A stretch of DNA of 64,000 nt, from assembly GCF_027596085.1 (NCBI RefSeq), contig NC_072465.1:10898553-10962552 (forward strand), in the 5' to 3' direction. Position numbers and translations under genes: made by a program. The first letter of the stretch is position 1, and the number at the start of each line of letters is the position of its first letter. Shown here piece after piece: positions 41,916 to 55,004 of the stretch. The stretch comes from Anoplopoma fimbria. Lineage: Eukaryota > Chordata > Actinopteri > Perciformes > Anoplopomatidae. The notes beneath the pieces were generated by a model, which was not told where the DNA came from, searched no databases, and saw only the letters and a list, made by a program, of their open reading frames with translations.

Positions 41916-42437
41916 GCATGAGACCAAAGAGGGAGGTTCCTCTTCCTTGGATTCATTTTGGTTTGCATAGGGTTCAACCAGAGTCTTCCTCTAACACTGG
42001 GGAGGGAACCTGTGTGTGAGATCTGAATTGTAAAAGAAGGAGCCTTTCTCACCTGTAAACCCCCATACTCATCTGAAACAACAAAAGCAAGACTTGGCTA
42101 GACTCTAAAAGTTAAAAGGCACCTTATATGTAGTGTGCTTTCTCTCTGGTTCAGAGGCAGGAGAAATCTTTCACTCTGCTGAGCAGATAATCCCTCAAAC
42201 CCTGACTGTCACTAATGCAGAATGATCCTTTGATAACTCTATTTTACAAGAAAGGAAGATAAAAGAAAAACAGAAAGAAGAATTTAGATGTTTCCCTAAC
42301 AAAGGACTGATGTTATCAAGGAAACTGATGAAAGACATACACTCAGGTAATGGTTCATTTTGGGCAATTTGCACTACCTCTAAGAGAGAAATGTATTTGA
42401 AGAATGTAATGTATTTTGTACTCTTTTGTATTTATAT

Positions 42438-42790
42438 TCCATTCCATTCCATTTTCCGTAACCTGCTTATGCAGTTAAGGGTCGCAGGGGTGCTGGAGCC
42501 GATCTCAGCTGTCAATGGGCGAAGCCAGGGTTCACCCTGGACAGGTCGCCAGTCTGTCGCAGGGCTGACATATAGAGACAAACAACCATTCACACTCACA
42601 TCCACACCTACGGGCAATTTAGAGTCTTCAATGCACCTAAGCTGCATGTCTTTGGACTGTGGGAGGAAGCCGGAGAACCCGGAGAGAACCCACGCTGACA
42701 CGGGGAGAACATGCAAACTCCACACAGAAGGTTGTCCAGCCCTCTTGCTGTGAGGCGACAGTGCTAACCACTACACCACCGTGCAGCCCC
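42438..42790 (-). mobile_element. tRNA-derived SINE with 12-bp target-site duplication
   Basis: On the minus strand it starts GGGGCTGCACGGTGGTGTAG and TGGTTAGCACTGTCGCC, a degenerate tRNA-like A-box region, runs through GGAGTTTGCATGTTCTCCCC and GGAGGAAGCC-complement text, and ends in ATGGAATGGAATGGA. It is flanked by perfect copies of TTGTATTTATAT at 42426-42437 and 42791-42802. The family normally has a GGTTCGAA-type B box after the AGCAAGA segment. Here that part is replaced by a short remnant, so internal Pol III promotion is probably lost. Confidence 0.85.
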
Positions 42791-43079
42791 TTGTATTTAT
42801 ATGACATCTAAAAATTCATCTGAAGATTTCAGATTTTTCATTCAAGAGCCTAGCTCATAATATTACTGTTGTCAGGTAAAAATGCTGCATCTCCAAAATG
42901 TCAATTTTTCAGGAAACTGAAAACAGATTTTCATTTTTGAATGCTTTTTTTCCTGAACTAAGTGAACTGAGTTCAAGTCCCTTTTCTGCCTCTGATGCCC
43001 CAGAGAGCTTAGATGTCTATTTCATCACAAATCTTTTCCCTCTACACTTGACTGCATGTCCACCTATAAATTCAGCTGC

Positions 43080-43360
43080 ATTTTCAAATTTACAGATGAC
43101 ACAACCATACAAAAGGAGAGAAACAACAAGCAGCTGGTGGATGAGGCACTTGCCTTAGGGGAGGAAAACAGTCCTCAACACTGACAAGACCTGGGAGCTA
43201 ATCCTGGATCCCAAGAAGAAAGCTCCCCCTCTGCAAACTCTGTGGATTTAGGGCACCGGGTGGAACAGTTTCAGGATTCTGGGCGTTGCACGTCACCGTC
43301 AACATGAGCTGGACAGAAACTATAGAGAAGGAGCAGCGACTCCAGTTTCCCCTATAGAGA
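43080..43360 (+). mobile_element. Degenerate LINE RT fragment
   Basis: Broken frames give FTDDTT, KQLVDEALALGEEN, KTWELILDPKKKAPP and, later, VEQF followed by HVTVNMSWTE. This order matches the FADDTT, KTKELI.D.RR, VE.F and LSWTENT blocks of non-LTR retrotransposon RT. Several frameshifts are present, so it is dead. Confidence 0.65.
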
Positions 43361-44559
43361 TCTTGTGGATATATGTTTGACCTTCTTGTGAGTTGTCAAG
43401 ACGTTGGGTGTCTGGCTCTTGCATTGGGAGCGCTGAGTTTTCCCCTCCATTTTTAATGGCCTCTTCATTCACAATACACGGTCCGCAAATGATATCATTA
43501 ACAAAGCTCTAAAATGCATATTCTAGTCCTCTGTCTACTTCTTTCTGATATTTCAGAAGTATTATTCCAGAAGTTTGCTTTGGAGTATCTCCCACTGACC
43601 ATCGGGGGGAGGGGCTTAGTTAAGGGTCAGTTCCAATGCCTTTGTACACTTGTACCAGAGCAAAGGGCAAATTAAAATACAGTGGTGTGTTTACCTCACT
43701 CCTCTACTGTAGTAACTCAATCAACTGAGAGAGCAGACAGTGGTGATAAATGTAAAGAGTTATGAGTTATGTAAAGCTCAGTTTCTCTAGATTATATAAT
43801 ATAACCTCTCTGTGGCCACGTACCATTGGAGAGCATACAACATGATCATCCAGAGCTCTCACCAGAGAACGTGGGCGGCCAGCCTTCGGCCTCCTGACCA
43901 CGTGTGTGGTGCAGGGAATCCCTGTCAGAGCTGTGAGTGCATGCATGGACACAAATCTATATGCAACGCCTGGTCGGCTTCCACTGCTGCCTGTGATAGA
44001 TCATGGTGTACAGAGTTCTTTGGTGCGAGGTGTGTGTGTGAGTGGCTGCTGTGCGAGTTGATTTATATATTCATGTGGAAGTAAATGCAGGGGAACTACC
44101 CTGAGAACTCGTGGTACAGGAGTTCCACTGAGGTAAAAAAAACTGTTGTATAAAGGCTTCTGTGGCTCCGGAGGAGCTTTGTCAAGCCTGAGGGGAAAAA
44201 AACAGTGATGTCATAGTGATGTCATTTGTTGAAGAAGGAAAAAAAAGGATAGCCGGCATTTCAAAGTGTGGAGTTTGAAGGATGTGGGTATTAACCAGGT
44301 GGGGCTGGTCTGATCAAGCATTCGTAACAGTTACTACGAAAAGTAATGTGCGGTAATTTGTAGATATCCCTCAAAATGATTTTAAGTTATCACTTAATCT
44401 TGAACGAGGAAGTATAAAGCCAAAAAAGCACATAGAGAGCGGCCGGTAGTGGAGGTGTATGGGTCCAACAACCAGCAGTCTTTCAGCCAGGAGACCAAAG
44501 TTCGTTCACCGTATGAAAAGTCAACGTTGATGTTTATGACGCGTAACTTGCAGCTCTTC

Positions 44560-44790
44560 CGTAGTTTTTTAACCCAAACCATGATCTTATCCTAAACCTA
44601 ACTAAGTTGTTTTTTTTTGCCTAAACCTAATTTAGTATTTCAAGATCTTAATCCTAATCCTAACCAAGTAGTTTTGTTTAGTAAACCTAATTGAGTTTCC
44701 TGTAAAGACAAGTTTATTTTGAAAAGACCGTATGCATGTAACAGGCAGAAAGTGACATGCGTTGCTGGCTCCCATGATGGTAATCCTGTC
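44560..44790 (-). repeat. Dispersed repeat, related to 11.4 kb
   Basis: TAAACCTAACTAAGT and TAAACCTAATTGAGT repeats are followed by text whose reverse complement (CTGTTACATGCATACGG, TCTTTTCAAAATAAAC) resembles 11460-11500. It is an old interspersed copy. Confidence 0.55.
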
Positions 44791-46468
44791 TTCTTCTCTA
44801 CACTGGGAGCGTTCAGACCGCCAATTTAGTCAATGTTGGTAACACAGTAACAGTATAGTTTTACTGGTACTTAACTTGAATATTTTCATTTTTTTAGACT
44901 ATATACTCCAGTACATTTGTAGAATCTGAGTGCTGTAGTTACTAATTACTCTAGTTTACTCAGGAAAACTGCCATTTCTATTGGTTAACTATTCGTATAA
45001 CATTGTACTGAGCTGAATAATCTCTCTGATGTGGGAACACAGCAACACAGCAACAACAAAGATGGGGAACAACCAAGCAACATTATAGTGTGTGATCAAT
45101 TTCACACAGTTAGACCTTTTGAAAAATATTTCCACATAGATAGCCATTTAAAACGTGTTTAACTGTCATACCGTTCAAAGGTACAATGTAAAGCCACTAG
45201 GTTTCTCCAAACAGCCCACTATAAGATACTAATAATATTTGATATAATTATAACATCATAGTTTACAGCAAACAAGAAGAAATATTCAAACTTTTTAAAG
45301 TCAGATTATACATATTTTTAGAGACGTTCCCATATCGCAGCTATTCTTTGAGTACAGTGTTATGATAGGTGATAGAAGAAAAAGTCAGGGCTACAAAAAT
45401 AAAAGCCAAGCTCTAACATACCATAGCGATAAACTGTAAATGCAGGTGCGCTATTAGATGTAATTTCCCAGAGATCCAAACAGTGTGTGGAACAGTGGCT
45501 TTCATTAGTGGGCCAAAGGCTCAATCACCATTGTGTTACCTCATTCATAATAGATGGTGATTTAACAGACATTTGTTACAATGAAAATATTCAAGATTAT
45601 TACTTAAAGCCTATTAAGTTATTCCAGGTAAAAATAACCTTAGACAAAGATTTATTACCAGAAACTCAAAGAACGTCAATTATATCTTGAAAGCCTCCGG
45701 GAAATACCATACCCATACCGTATCTTTGATATATTTGTAAATCATGTTATAAATACATAAAGCTTAATAGTCTCCTTCCTTCAAATCTAAAATCTTTGAT
45801 TGAAGGTTTTTTCAAAGGTGGAGCTTTCATCTCTCAGCAAAGGATGAATAAAGCAGAGAACTGGAGTCATCTCCCTCAGATGTACTTTAACAGTGATGAA
45901 CATCTCTCAGCGGATCATTAACAATGGCCATCTAATATTCATGAGCAAAGATTAAACAGGACCTCAAATGCTATCAATAAAATATCTCAGCCGATTGCCC
46001 AGTCACTTGAGAGTTTCATCTAATTGAATGAAGTTTTACTTTTTCTGAGAGAGGCAGTTATAATGAGATAACTAAGACTTTGACATCATTAGCACAGTGG
46101 GGCACTTCTTCCTTGACTTTATTTTTTTCTACAGGTTTTTGGAACATGTCTTTTACATTGAAGTAATCACATCACTGGTTTTCACATCCCGAATTTGAAT
46201 TTGCTCTATATAAGCTAATATATTCTTTATTTTATTTTTTTATTTTTTTTGCCTTACCTTCTACCAGGTTATTCCCCATGAGATAAAAAAGGAAAACCAG
46301 GGCACCGCACTAACGTCACCATATTAAACTTGAGCACCAATATACCCGCACCTTTAATAGCCGAATGAGGTCAAAGTGACGGGGAAAAGCAGAGCATATA
46401 GACTCAAAAAAGGTTCATTAATCAAAGGACTCACAAGTCTAGACTGTCTGCACATAGGGTACTTCTTC

Positions 46469-46469
<1 letters not shown>

Positions 46470-46508
<39 letters not shown>
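46470..46508. repeat. (TCA)13 microsatellite
   Basis: Thirteen trinucleotide units, uninterrupted. Confidence 0.95.
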
Positions 46509-46510
<2 letters not shown>

Positions 46511-49240
46511 CAAAACAAAACATCGGCCCACACTGATAAAGGGTCTTCTTATTTATTCATCTTCATCTGTGAGTGTCAGTGTTTTTTCTTCTCTGATTAC
46601 TGCCAATACCGCGCACCAGATGCACTGTTCAAGATTTGGAAAATAAGTGAGCTGCTACTTTCTATTATATCGTCATCATCAAGGAAGAATAGTTTTATCT
46701 GTCAGCATAACTTTACTGTGGATGTAAACACGCATACACATTTACTTATAACACCGCTGTATCTATTTTATACTTTCATATTCTTTACACACTGTGTGAT
46801 AGAAAAGAAGACAACCTTCAGCTAACAGCAAGGCAAAAATGTTTATAATTCAACCAGCAGAAACTCTGAGAGCTGGTAATAATCCCACTGCTATACTATA
46901 ATTCTTACATGTGGTTTGGGCCTTTAGTTTATGTTAGGCATCGGGTGTTTCTGTAATAATAATCAGGGTTTATGATCTGTTGTTTTGGCAGAGAGTCTAC
47001 TTGCTGGGAGGAGAGCAAACAGGAGATTCTCACAGAGAACATAATGCCAATCATTTGATGTGTTTGTACAGTTTACCTGTATTTGTTTCGAGTTAGGAAG
47101 TTAGCTCAATGACTGTTCATTAAATGTTAATAATATTGGTCGTTTGTGCAAAACGACAAATTATGTTCTTTAACATTTAAAACCAACATTTTTAAATTCC
47201 TAATAATATCTGTGCGTGTTAACTATGGTATGGCCAAGGCCAAATACGTGGCTAAGGTTAGGGGATTTAACACAAACACTACCATCCACAAACCCAACCT
47301 CTACATCTCACTTTCTACAGTCTACTCCAACACACTACTCTCTGCTCTAAACTTTGGAACCAGATGAAAATTGTGCACTGTTGATATGTCCAATACGAAT
47401 ATAATTCTGCCAGTCTTCAGAAACTCAGCAGGCAATTAAACAATGGGTTTATTTGTTATCATTTTTTTATTAGGTTTGTTTGTGGTAGGTTTAATTTCAA
47501 ACGCAATATAATCTCATGTCAGCTTGCTCTCTCCCGATGAATTATCAGAAGCCAAACAGTTGCGGTTTGAAAATATTTTCGCCCAAAAACTGACAAAGCG
47601 ATTTTTAGATCATACGAAAGTCTTGTTGTTTAATAATAATTCATTAACATTAAACACATTTTTGGTGTTTTCCTGAGCTGCAGTACAGACTAAAAAAGCC
47701 ACGGTCAAATCTGCTTCAGCAGATAAAATAAATAAATCTCTTATCATTTTACAGCGTAATTCCCACCTTTAGAGCCACTCATATAGAGAAAATGGAGAGT
47801 CCTTCTCTTAGCCTGTCATTAGGCTGCAGTGATGGCCTCCAGTAGTTTGCCCCATATAGGCTACCTCATCATATCCAATCAACAGAGAGAGAAAGAGAGA
47901 GATGTCCTCTGTGGTCTGGGCAACAGCTCTGGGAGCAGTGCCACATCAGTGACCCTGGCTTTACTGTGAAAGAGTTGTTGCCATGGTGACATGTGATTGG
48001 TAATAATATTCCAGAGTGATGAAGTTTCGGTGAGTGAGGGACACATATAGAGCAGGTGTTATCTACATTATGGACATATAAACGTACCTCCAAGGGATAC
48101 TTTGCTGCAAATAAAATTTAGTTTAGTTTATTTCGTTTTGGTGGGCGAGTCATTACTGAGGGTTCTGGCAGATCTTCTCAACTATTGACTGTCGGTTTGG
48201 TTCAGTTCAAAATAACTCAGGTCTGATTGTTCCCTCAGTACAGTAAAAGGGGTGTCTGCACGATCAAAATGATATCACATATAGCCGTTTGAGGGGGATT
48301 TGTTGAGGCAGGTTTTAAGGTCATCCATAAACACACACGATGTTCTAACTATGCTGACGCAGATAGGCAGAGAAAACGGACAATTTTCAGTTTTGAGAAT
48401 GTTGGTTGCCCATGGGTTCTTCTTGCGGCAAACCGACCAGAGTGTAAAAGATCCAAAAGTTTCCTGGTCTCTGTTTCAAATTAGCCAATGTGCGTGCAGC
48501 CGTCCTTGGGGACAGTATAAGCAAGGCTTAGGCCTCCTGAAAATCAGGAGTGTAAAAGTGAATCTACCATGCTGAACTGGTCTGGCTCTGATCAACAGGT
48601 ACTAGGCTAGCCAAGATGAACTTCACTCAACATTTTTAGCCCGATATGGACAATGGAGGGAGCTCATTGTGGCCTAATGTCCCACAGGGGACAAAGAAGA
48701 TTGTGTGTGCTCACAGGTTTTCACTCAAGCATTCAGAGAGAATTCAGAGTGTCAGGTTAGTCGCCTCAGGCTCCGTCTGAAAGCTGCAGGAGAATTGAGG
48801 TTTTGCTTTTTTCTTTGAACTTCAGGATCTCATAGTTTTTCCACATCACTTTGGTTTTCTCCATCACATTGTAAAACATTACATAAATTGATATAGTGGT
48901 GCTACAGGAAGAAGAAGAACATTGTGTTCCAAGCAGAATCCTGCAGGAGGAAGGTTAGTCAGAAGAGGAGTATTCTGCCCGGCAACGCTGATCCTCTGGT
49001 GCTCGGCTCTCTGTCATGGATAAGTGAACGTGGAGGAGGAGATGCAAGAGTACATTTGTGTGTTCACATAAATATACATGCAGCTATGTGTGTACAGCGA
49101 TCACGTGTGTGTCCATTCCTGACAACATGTAAGGTTGTCCCCTCTGTCAAAGTATCTCTCCCCTCGGGGCTTTCAGCACGGGGAGGCTGATGTTCATTTT
49201 GATTACAAGGCAGGGAGTGCGAGAAGTGAAGGAGGGATAT

Positions 49241-49268
49241 GGGGGGGGGGGGGGGGGGGGGGGGGGGG
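49241..49268 (+). repeat. 28-nt poly-G run
   Basis: This is an uninterrupted G run after GGATAT and before TTGGCG. An apparent polyglycine reading frame through it is not a gene. The length is uncertain because such runs are hard to sequence. Confidence 0.85.
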
Positions 49269-50092
49269 TTGGCGACTCTGGCCTCTGCCACACACACACA
49301 TAACATCCCTTTCTCTCCTGTCACCCACTGATGGGATGACAGGGCGACTGACAGCATGAGCAGCTCATTGAATTACACAGCTCTCTGATGAAAAGCTTTC
49401 ATGTTCTCCAGAGAGAGCAGAGGATGGAGGGAAGGAGGGAAAGTGAGGAGGTGAGGAGGGAAGTGGTCTGCATTTTGGGAATAGGCAGAGGGGATGAGAG
49501 TCAGGGACCGGGTTGACGATAAGTGGGAAGCACAGAGAGCGAATTGAAATAGGGAAGAGTTGAGAAATGTGCACGATTACAAATAAGTTGTGATTGGGAA
49601 ACGATAAGGGCTCGTTCACGCAAAGTATCAGGGAAACTTAAACAGGTTTGTTTGAACTGTTTTGCATGTCAAGGTCAGAGCAATAGCAAATAACTAACGT
49701 TAAATCCCTTTCAGCTTTACAGCCCTTGCAAAGCAGTGAAAGCCATTAAAGTGTCTTGGAGCATGCTCAGTCACTTCTTACCCAGGTTGAAGCTGCATTT
49801 GTGCAGTTGTTACAGCTGCTCTGTTGTGTGGGTGTATAGGTAGCCAGTAGCCAGTATATCAAACCAGAAAGAAGGAAAGAGAAAAGGGATTAAAGTAGGT
49901 TATAACATAATTCCCTTCTTCTTCCTTCCACTCCAATTAAAGCTTGCACTTGACACAGACATCTTTACCTCCCTGTCTCTTTTGTGCCATTGCTCTCCCT
50001 GATAGTAATTAGGTAATGAGCATGCACCTGCTACGAAACTAAAAAGAAAAGTCTATTTATGGAGCTGAGTGAACATTCATGTCTGTGTGAAG

Positions 50093-50330
50093 GATGGTAA
50101 ACGTAAATGGACTTGTACTTGTACAGCTTCTTTCTAGTCTTCCAACCACTTTAACACTACATGTCATTCACCCATTAACACCCCATTTATACACTGTTGG
50201 CATGCATAGTGCCACCTGCCCATCAGGACTATCAAACCATTTATACCCATTAATACAACAAAGGAACAACCTACGGGATTGGTCTTTCCCAAGGACACAT
50301 CCCTCTACCACTGAGCCATCGTTGCCCCCA
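50093..50330 (-). mobile_element. tRNA-derived SINE, same family as 15.07 kb
   Basis: The minus strand begins with ACGATGGCTCAGTGGTAGAG (A box) and ends with AGTCCATTTACGTTTACC. The middle has GTGCCACCTGCCCATCAGGA on the plus strand, shared with the 15.1-kb copy (GTGCCATCTGCCCATCAGGA). The B-box region is deleted. Confidence 0.75.
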
Positions 50331-51348
50331 GAATGGAGGGGTAAATTAAGCTCTAGAGCAGTGTTTTGTAAACTTTGTTTATGGGGACTCACTTTTTAAA
50401 AATGACAAACAAATCATGATAAGAGCAAATTTGTGCATAAATGAACTTTCTGGACAATTTTCACTTCCATTTCCACATCAACTTATATTATTTTGACACC
50501 AGCCATTTTGAAGAGATCTAAATTTGATAAATCACAACGTTCAATGCATCTGTTATTGAAAACATATACATATGTTAATTACTTTATAAATGAGCCCAAA
50601 TGAATGCAGAGTTTACAGACTCATTCTCCTTTATTTTCATTCCCTCTCATCAGTTAAACAAATAGAATGTACAATAGCCTTTCATATTAGATTAAACGTT
50701 AAAAGAAAGCTACGATTATCAGAACAATACACAAATTCGAAAAATGAAGGGTCTCTCATGCTGCTGAAATGTGTACTGCAAATATAAATGGTAAATAAAA
50801 GACTATGGAAATAATACTGCAAATTTGACGGCCAAATAAAATCTCCTGTAGCCCACCTGTGGATCCCGACCCAATGTTGGACCTAATCCCTGACTGGCCC
50901 ATGGAAAACATGATGTGCTTAAATAAACTTCCAAAAGATCCGAAACAAATCTGGCCTCGAATTTGGGTTCCAGGTCAGTTAATAGGAACCAAGAAGACCT
51001 TTACCTTGCAATTAAAAAAATGTTCTAGCAAGTTTTTCTTCAATTTCTGGGTAAAGACTCTGGGGCCATCCTCCACAGGGATGCATCTAGGAGGCATCCT
51101 ACTTCAAGCTAATCTGGGATGTCTGAGGTCTTCACCCTAACTCTAAAGGTGAGCCCAGCCAACCTGCAAAGGAAAGTCATGTCGGGCGCTTGTAATGACA
51201 GTCTCTTTCCTCTGGTCATGACTTGAACTCCTCCTTTCCTCAAGGTATTGTGCAGGGGTCTACAAATAAGGGTGCCTGGGCTATTGCAATGAGTTCTTTG
51301 GTCCTGGGTTAACCACAATGAGAGCTACATCTCGGTAGGAAGATAAGC

Positions 51349-51430
51349 ATGTTCCCAGTGGGCGTTGGGGTCTGCCAGGGTTGGACCTTGTCACTAATTT
51401 TGTTTGCGATAAAGGTCCAGCCAGGGAGGG
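51349..51430 (+). mobile_element. Short LINE RT fragment
   Basis: The plus strand encodes FPVGVGVCQGWTLSLILFAI. This resembles the VG.RQGC.LSP.LF block that precedes the catalytic aspartates in RTE- and L1-type RTs. Nothing else of the enzyme is evident, and upstream sequence to about 51.13 kb may belong to it. Confidence 0.5.
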
Positions 51431-51639
51431 GTGTGTGCGTATATGAGTCTGTTCTACCCTTATTGATCTACACACAAGAGAAGAGAGGGATTAAAACACA
51501 GTGCCACAATGTATTTACACACAAAGCGGCGGTGATGCGTTCACAGCCCTTTCCACTAGCTACTCCCATTTCAGCAGCCATTTCTGTATCAAAGCTGGTT
51601 GCTTGTCCTTGAGCACAGTTTTATGGGGAGTGGCTAAGC

Positions 51640-52058
51640 AACTGTCCGTTTACAGAATGGATGACAGGACATTGAGACTGGGTTATTCTCTCCAGTTCTG
51701 CAGCACCCGTCCTCCATTCAATGAGGACAAGGAGGTGAATCTCGCCTCCCAGGAGTTGATAGTTTACTCCTCAGCTGAGATCCAGTCATCCCCAATCACA
51801 ACAGATAGAAAAGGTTTTAGTCCGAGTACCTCCTATTTCCCAAGAAGACAGGAGAGTTCAGACCCAACTGCACAAGACAGTGGATCAATCCTCCTTGACT
51901 CGCAACCTGTGCTGCTAGTGGGACTACCCTCAGACCAAATCCTCCCTCTGTTACCAAAGACTACAGTTCCTTCAGGTCGACGATTATACAGCTGGATGCC
52001 TTTTGTCTTCCACCCCATGCAGGTGAAAGGGATGCAAAGTTACATTTGCTTTACATGA
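51640..52058 (+). mobile_element. Possible DIRS-like retroelement RT fragment
   Basis: An open frame contains LRLGYSLQFCSTRPPFN, then SSAEIQSSPITTDRKGF, SYFPRR and SGSILLDSQPV. Order and spacing recall the start of DIRS-type RTs: LGY.LQF...PP.F, an E(E)IQ.LL segment, a GFYS.YFLVPK segment, and a GLRPILDLR segment. Similarity is weak and several key residues are altered. The open frame itself is unremarkable in length (558 nt from 51501), so this is a tentative call. Confidence 0.4.
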
Positions 52059-52159
52059 TTCATGCATGTTACGTTAAACACACTGCCACCATCAGACGCA
52101 AATAACAGCTGTTTTTGTGCTACGTGCATTCATCATGCTCCATCCATTGTTCCTTAAGG

Positions 52160-52958
52160 GTCCAGTAGAGGGCATAGCCTGTGTGAGTTAGAACCAGGTG
52201 GCAACCTCCGATTCTAAAAAGTAAAGCTAATGACGGAGTGTATAAAACTAGAATTCTTTCTAATGGCCATCATGGGGCTAATCGTTTGGTTGCAAAAAGA
52301 AGCTCGATAGAATAGACAATTGGCCTTGATAGGGTTAAATCAGGCGGTTTAAAACCTGCATTCTCTCTAATGTCCATCAGGGGCGACGCAGGTTGTATAA
52401 TAATAATAATTAAGCCTTTATTAGTCCCACAATGGGGAAATTATTTCTCTGCATTTAACCCATCCCGGAGGAGCAGTGGGCTGCAATGAAGCGCCCGGGG
52501 AGCAACTTGGGGTTAGGTGTCTTGCTCAAGGACACCTCGGCATGTTGCCGGTAGAGGGGTTTGAACCACCAACCTTGTGGTTACGGGACAAGCGCTCTAC
52601 CTCATGTTGTAATATGTATAGAAGTCTATGAGAAAATTACTCTACTTCTCTCTTGATTTATTACCTTAGTAAATATTGTAAACATAAATTTATAGTAAAA
52701 TATTTAGTAAATTATGGTCCATTTAGAGTCAAGAAGACCATAAAGCAGAGTATGCTTTAGGGCGGGGCTACGTTGTGATTGACAGGTCTCTACCGGAGCC
52801 GTATACGGAGTCTCTACGTCACTCCTCAGCAGTCATAATATAGTCACTTCCATTCACTTATTGCAAGAAGCCAAGCTTGAGGCTTCAAAACGCAGTTCAC
52901 AAACCAATGGGAGACGTCACAATGACTATGTCCACTTCTTATATACAGTCTATGGTTA
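52160..52958. repeat. MITE-like dispersed repeat, copy B, interrupted by a SINE
   Basis: This matches copy A at 41.4 kb, with a SINE inserted at 52.40-52.61 kb after the shared GGTTGTAT. It ends CTTATATACAGTCTATGG. An extra ~100-nt segment at its left (TCTAATGGCCATCATGGGGC) looks like a partial duplication of the later TCTAATGTCCATCAGGGGCG segment. Confidence 0.75.
52399..52605 (-). mobile_element. tRNA-derived SINE with well-kept tRNA-like head
   Basis: The minus strand starts ATGAGGTAGAGCGCTTGTCC, which resembles a tRNA D-arm, continues through an anticodon-arm-like segment and reaches GGTGGTTCAAACCCC, a good B box. The body has TCCTTGAGCAAGACACC and GCTCCCCGGGCGCTTC, and the tail is TTATTATTATTA. 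Flanking GTTGTAT and GTTGTAAT suggest an imperfect target-site duplication. Confidence 0.8.
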
Positions 52959-55004
52959 ATAAGAAGGTTACAATATTGTAAGTTCTATAAGTACAGGCAG
53001 GGTCCTGCTTTTATGCCGGGTTTTTTTGAAGAGGGTATAGGATGGCAGACAGCGGTGAGTGCCTTGTATACTGTGGAGGAGAGTATTAACCATAGAGTTA
53101 TAGAACTAGAGTTACAAGATAGAAACTGAAGTTTATTTTTATTTTTTGAATACATAATTTAAGACAAAGCGTGTCAGGCAGACTGTGTAACTCGAGAGAA
53201 GAAAAGTTTTTTAGAAAATCTTCCAATGAAGATGTGGGTAAGAGAGAGACAGAATAGCAGATGAGAATAGCAGGAAGATGTGCGCCCTTCTCCAGCATGC
53301 CCTCCGGAGACAGCCATGGAGGATAAAACATGTCCATTGCCCTTTTTTATAAAAAGGAGGACAATTCATTATGCATGTTTGTGTTTCTTGTTCAGCGCTC
53401 ACACTCCTGCGAAATTTCACACAGCATGAGAGGAGAGATTTTTAATTGGCAGTGAGGGGACATTGTGGGTAATTCTCTTTACACTGGTATACTTAAGTTG
53501 ATTATTGAGGTTTGGAGCATAAAGACAGAAAGACATTTGCTGTTATTTTTCTTTCTGGAAGCTCTCCAGTTTCGTGCTGGTTTGGCCTACATACAAACAC
53601 TGAACGTTCCATGAGAGGAAAACACAGAAACACCAGAAAAATATTATTTAAAAAGAAACCAGGTCAGAGTCAGACACTTAAAAAAATCTGACTGACACTA
53701 ACCGTCTGTATCCCTTGCAGTTCTAGTAAAAACAGATACTGGAACTCCGCTAGTCAATGCTAGCTTCCCCACAGACTTTTATGGCACAATGGTCTGCTTT
53801 GCTGCAAAGAAAATTATTAAAAATAATTAAAACAGCATGAAACATTTTGAGGTTAGATTTTGAGCCTTGATTTTATCAGACAGTGGCACACTGTGCAATC
53901 TGTGTCAGTGCAGCATTCACGGTATTGTCTTAAACAATATGCAAGGTGTCATGTCAGATCCAAAGTGAGCAGTGGGGACAGAGCACTGGTTGAGACAGCA
54001 TCCTATCTAGGTTAGACCCCAAGCCCAGTGAGCAGCTATTGGGTTGCCTTCAATAATAAATGGCCAGTAGGATAGAGGTTTAGAGCCAGGAGGGGCTGTG
54101 AAATACAGAGTAGAGTGTTCATCGGTAAGTGGTGTAATCCCCACCGTGCCTATTACCCTCATTACTCAAGAATATTGCTAATGGCAATGGCCGCAGGCAT
54201 CAAGACCAAGTTGGAGGGAAGAGGAGCGAGGAGGTGCAATTAATGTCCTAATGTGGGAAGCTGGTGTCATTTGAGAGAAATGAAATTCTTCATTAGTTTT
54301 AGCTTACTGCTCATTTTCCTCAGCTATCTTTGGATAGAGTCAATTAAGTGAGGCATGAACATGGCATGGATTTGTGATTTTGATATCATATAGCAGTTGT
54401 GTTCTCACTAATTAATAAATAATAAATGGACTGTGTAGTGTAGCGTACGTGCTAACTGGAGGGTTACGAGGTGCTGGCCTGGAGCTGTTCGCTGGATGTG
54501 AGGATACAGAAATAAATCTCCAGAGACACTCTGACCTCCTTTCTGTCTTCCTGTGATGTATGGGGGGAGGTGACAGGGAGACACAGAACAGGGTTTCCCC
54601 ACCCACAGTTAACCTAGTATGGAGCCACATTGGATCTCACTCTAACAGTATTCATATACTGTATATGAACACAGCATCATAGACCACTGTGGGAAGATGG
54701 AGCGAGCTACGGGGTATTTTGCCACCATCACAAAAATCCTTTCAATCGCTCTGTAGTCAGTGTAAACCATCAACAATTCTAAATGTTATACTTTTACTTT
54801 TTTGTTTCAAAAACATTTCTAATCATAAGGAAATAAAAGATGTATTTTTATTGATAAATAAATCTAGTCATTAGTAGTTTTAATGATGTGTTATAAGCTG
54901 CTTGGAGCTTGTGTAAACAGTAATACTTTCCTCTAATATCTATTAATGAAAACATCTCCTTCAAACAACTGGATTTATTCAAGTTTCCCACCAACAACTA
55001 CATG

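Noticed and set aside
46376..46825. 149-codon plus-strand frame with poly-isoleucine
   Set aside because: It is driven by the (TCA)n tract; composition is random and no domain is visible.
52555..52606. A genuine tRNA gene on the minus strand
   Set aside because: The tRNA-like head continues into a SINE body and TTA-rich tail, and it sits inside a disrupted repeat. It is a SINE promoter, not a tRNA gene.
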